NCBI GenBank assembly: GCA_020629005.1
Contig: JAHDEE010000004.1
Location: 19,346-83,345 of the forward strand
DNA from: Chitinophagales bacterium
Lineage (GTDB): Bacteria; Bacteroidota; Bacteroidia; Chitinophagales; UBA2359
DNA length: 64,000 nucleotides
Direction of reading: 5' to 3'
Shown: piece after piece, positions 61,798 to 64,000 of the stretch
Position numbering within the stretch: position 1 is the stretch's first letter
Layout: each line of letters begins with the position of its first letter
Made by a program: the position numbers and the translations under genes
The notes under the pieces: model-generated
The model's database searches: none
Told to the model about the DNA's origin: nothing
The model's input: the letters and a program-made list of their open reading frames with translations, nothing else

Positions 61798-63951
61798 ATG
61801 AAAAAAATGAATACCCCGGAAAACATACTGAAACAGTATTTTGGTTATGCATCGTTTAGACCGCTGCAGAAAGAGATAATTGAACACCTCCTGGCAGGAA
61901 ACAATGCACTGGTGCTGATGCCGACTGGCGGTGGTAAATCAATGTGTTTCCAGATTCCTGCAATGATCAAAGAAGGAACTTGCATTGTGGTCTCTCCATT
62001 AATTGCGCTTATGAAAGATCAGGTAGAGGCCCTGATGACAAATGGAATTCCGGCAGCATGCATCAATAGCTCCATGAGTCCCCAACAAATCGCACATGTA
62101 GAGTCACTGGCTTTGGATGGCGAACTCAAACTCTTGTACGTTTCACCTGAGAAACTGGTTTCCAGCCTCTTTCAGCAATTCATGGCCAGACTAAAGATCA
62201 GCCTTTTTGCGATTGATGAGGCTCATTGTATCAGTTCCTGGGGGCATGATTTTCGTCCTGAATACACACAGCTGGCAACGCTAAAGGCGAATTATCCTAA
62301 TGTGCCGGTAGTTGCTCTAACTGCCACTGCGGATCGAATAACAAGAGATGATATCATCCAGCAACTCGCGCTTGCAGATGCGCGTCAGTTTATTGCGTCT
62401 TTTGACCGCCCCAATTTGTCCCTGAAAGTCTTGCCGGGAAGAGACCGTTTGGCGATCATGACCAAATTTCTGGAAGAAAGACCGGATACCTCCGGAATTA
62501 TTTATTGCCTAAGTCGTAAGAGTTGCGAACAAGTTTCTGACAGCCTAAATTCCCGCGGTTTCAACACCGATTTCTATCACGCTCAGCTTACGAGTGCAGA
62601 ACGAAATCGAGTACAAGAAGATTTCGTGAGCGACAAGGTTCCAATAATCTGCGCAACGATTGCCTTCGGTATGGGAATCGACAAGTCGAATGTCAGATGG
62701 GTCATACATTACAATCTTCCAAAGAATATTGAAGGATTCTATCAGGAAATAGGTCGAGCAGGAAGAGATGGTCTGGCCAGCGATACACTGCTGTTTTACA
62801 GCTATCGCGATATTACTATGCTGCGAAAGTTTGCCGAAGAGTCCGGACAAAAAGAGCTAAAATTAGAGAAGCTGAATCGAATGCAACAGTATGCAGAAGC
62901 GCATACTTGTCGAAGAAAGATACTGCTAAGCTATTTCTCGGAGGATTTACCGGAAAAGTGCGGAAACTGCGATGTTTGTAAGAATCCACCGGAATATTTT
63001 GATGGTACCAGAGTAGCGCAAATGGCCTTATCGGCGGTTACCCGACTAAAGGAACAAGTCGGAACTGGCATGCTCATAGACGTACTTCGAGGGTCCAACA
63101 AAAGCAGTCTTCTGGAACGTGGATACCATCATATTAAGACCTATGGAGCTGGCAGAAATCTCAGTGCTTTCGAATGGCAAGATTACCTGATTCAACTATT
63201 GAACCAAGGGCTAATAGAGATTGCGTATGATGATCATAATGTTATCAGGCTTACCGCTTCCAGCAAGGAAGTACTGTTTCAGAATCGCAAGGTCGAATTA
63301 GTAACCCCCTCGTACAAAAGAAAGAAGAGAGAGGAGGCCAAAGCTGCTAAATCTGATAGAAGAAGCAGAAGGGAATCAATTGGGAAAGGAGACAAACTCT
63401 TTGCGATTTTGCGTAAACTTCGAACCAACATAGCAAGCAGAGATGGCATCCCTCCTTACATTGTCTTCAACGATGCAACGCTCAAAGATATGTCTGCTCG
63501 TAAACCAGTTACCGAGGAGCAAATGATGGAGGTAAGTGGTGTTGGACTTGAAAAGTTCAGACGCTATGGAGATCTGTTCATGCATGAAATCAGGGAATTT
63601 ACTGCACTATACAACGAAGAAGGGAAAAAAATCACAGGGGGCAGCTATCTCTACAGCCTTCGCCTCTTTAAAGAAGGAATGTCACCAGAGCAGATCGCCA
63701 CTTTGCGAAAAATGGTAACGGGAACTGTATATGGACACCTGATCAAGGCGCATGAAGCTGGTGCAGATGTGGAGCTAAGCAACTTCGTTAAAGAGGGGGA
63801 GATTAGTGAAATCACTGCTGCATACGAATCCTTGGGTGATGAGGTCAGCATTCGAGCAATCTTTGAAAAGCTGGAGGAGCGACAGCCCTATCATAAGATC
63901 CGAATTGCCCTGGCATTAGCTGGTCATGAATTCGGCACGGCAAAAAGCTAG
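61798..63951 (+). CDS. recQ: ATP-dependent DNA helicase RecQ
   Basis: 3'-5' DNA helicase of recombination and replication-fork repair. The 717-residue protein shows: F-R-P-L-Q-K-E-I-I motif 0 near residue 20, Walker A M-P-T-G-G-G-K-S near 41-48, DEAH box I-D-E-A-H-C near 138-143, and S/T-A-T motif III. The helicase C domain has G-M-G-I-D-K near 291 and Q-E-I-G-R-A-G-R-D near 315-323. The RQC zinc site has cysteines in H-T-C-R-R-K and C-G-N-C-D-V-C near 365-395. An HRDC domain (about 530-605) and a C-terminal HTH-like extension of about 100 residues end the protein. The ATG at 61798 is preferred; the frame runs 29 codons further to a GTG. Another ATG lies three codons in. Confidence 0.95.
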   Translation: MKKMNTPENILKQYFGYASFRPLQKEIIEHLLAGNNALVLMPTGGGKSMCFQIPAMIKEGTCIVVSPLIALMKDQVEALMTNGIPAACINSSMSPQQIAHVESLALDGELKLLYVSPEKLVSSLFQQFMARLKISLFAIDEAHCISSWGHDFRPEYTQLATLKANYPNVPVVALTATADRITRDDIIQQLALADARQFIASFDRPNLSLKVLPGRDRLAIMTKFLEERPDTSGIIYCLSRKSCEQVSDSLNSRGFNTDFYHAQLTSAERNRVQEDFVSDKVPIICATIAFGMGIDKSNVRWVIHYNLPKNIEGFYQEIGRAGRDGLASDTLLFYSYRDITMLRKFAEESGQKELKLEKLNRMQQYAEAHTCRRKILLSYFSEDLPEKCGNCDVCKNPPEYFDGTRVAQMALSAVTRLKEQVGTGMLIDVLRGSNKSSLLERGYHHIKTYGAGRNLSAFEWQDYLIQLLNQGLIEIAYDDHNVIRLTASSKEVLFQNRKVELVTPSYKRKKREEAKAAKSDRRSRRESIGKGDKLFAILRKLRTNIASRDGIPPYIVFNDATLKDMSARKPVTEEQMMEVSGVGLEKFRRYGDLFMHEIREFTALYNEEGKKITGGSYLYSLRLFKEGMSPEQIATLRKMVTGTVYGHLIKAHEAGADVELSNFVKEGEISEITAAYESLGDEVSIRAIFEKLEERQPYHKIRIALALAGHEFGTAKS

Positions 63952-64000
63952 TGCTGCGTAAACAAAGTTCGTAACACCTTTGAGGAGCTTATCTTTTTGT

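Noticed and set aside
63971..64000. Promoter-like TTTG ... TATCTTTT at the window's right edge
   Set aside because: Spacing between boxes is only 7 nt and no downstream gene is visible to support it.
1..64000. tRNA, rRNA, CRISPR arrays, phage or IS elements
   Set aside because: No conserved tRNA T-loop context, rRNA segment, regularly spaced direct repeats or transposase catalytic gene was found by reading.

Overview
The window looks like a chromosomal segment of a member of the Bacteroidota, probably a Saprospiria-type marine or sludge bacterium (lineage inferred, not proven). The reasons are: several secreted proteins ending in type IX secretion (T9SS) type A sorting domains; a TonB-dependent receptor with an N-terminal carboxypeptidase-like domain; promoter-like boxes of the Bacteroidota form TAnnTTTG; few Shine-Dalgarno sequences; the futalosine-pathway gene mqnD; and small families of proteins (HU-SPOR, DUF922, DUF4241) typical of the phylum. 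No rRNA, tRNA, CRISPR array, phage or intact insertion sequence was seen.

Layout. 1-6.2 kb: tail of a T9SS protein, a kinase-less propeller receptor and the DNA translocase FtsK. 6.2-13.8 kb: LolA-like carrier, dihydrolipoyl dehydrogenase, then minus-strand genes for an unknown secreted protein, a DUF922 putative protease, a lipoprotein, an L,D-transpeptidase-like protein, MqnD and a helix-turn-helix protein with a lysine-rich tail. 13.8-20.5 kb: carboxy-terminal protease, AlbA_2/Schlafen-type protein, T9SS protein, aquaporin, TrmD, NlpC/P60 peptidase and a membrane-anchored coiled-coil protein. 20.5-26.7 kb: a tightly packed minus-strand operon of a TPR protein, an outer-membrane barrel and an HU-SPOR protein. 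27-34 kb: TonB-dependent receptor, Sua5/YciO protein, SucC, and a 496-residue helical protein. 34-46 kb: a very large T9SS propeller/PKD protein, M1 peptidase, hemolysin-III homologue, two glycosyltransferases, RibBA and a DUF4241 protein. 46-64 kb: PAS-LuxR regulator, two tandem T9SS-tagged PQQ sugar dehydrogenases, a second 494-residue helical protein, a giant NtrY-like histidine kinase, a FdhF/YdeP - small protein - FdhD operon, and RecQ.

Most genes are ordinary housekeeping or envelope genes. The signal that the genes do not explain is a dispersed intergenic element present three times (about 10.3-10.45 kb on +, 31.6-31.8 kb on -, 53.5-53.7 kb on +). The three copies share a 5' box (GATRGAAGYG-like), a central core (ATGGSGGCTC ... 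GAGACSACAG) and a 3' box (AGCGGATAGC-like) at nearly fixed spacing (47/48/47 and 70/70/73 nt), while the intervening sequences differ but still form inverted repeats, including a 19-bp perfect one. This is the pattern of a conserved structured RNA or DNA element. Two of the three copies lie in the same orientation immediately downstream of the two members of a paralogous family of about 495-residue helical proteins of unknown function.

Start codons were moved from the longest open frame to an internal ATG where a signal peptide, family alignment or neighbour spacing supported it; these choices are stated in each entry.
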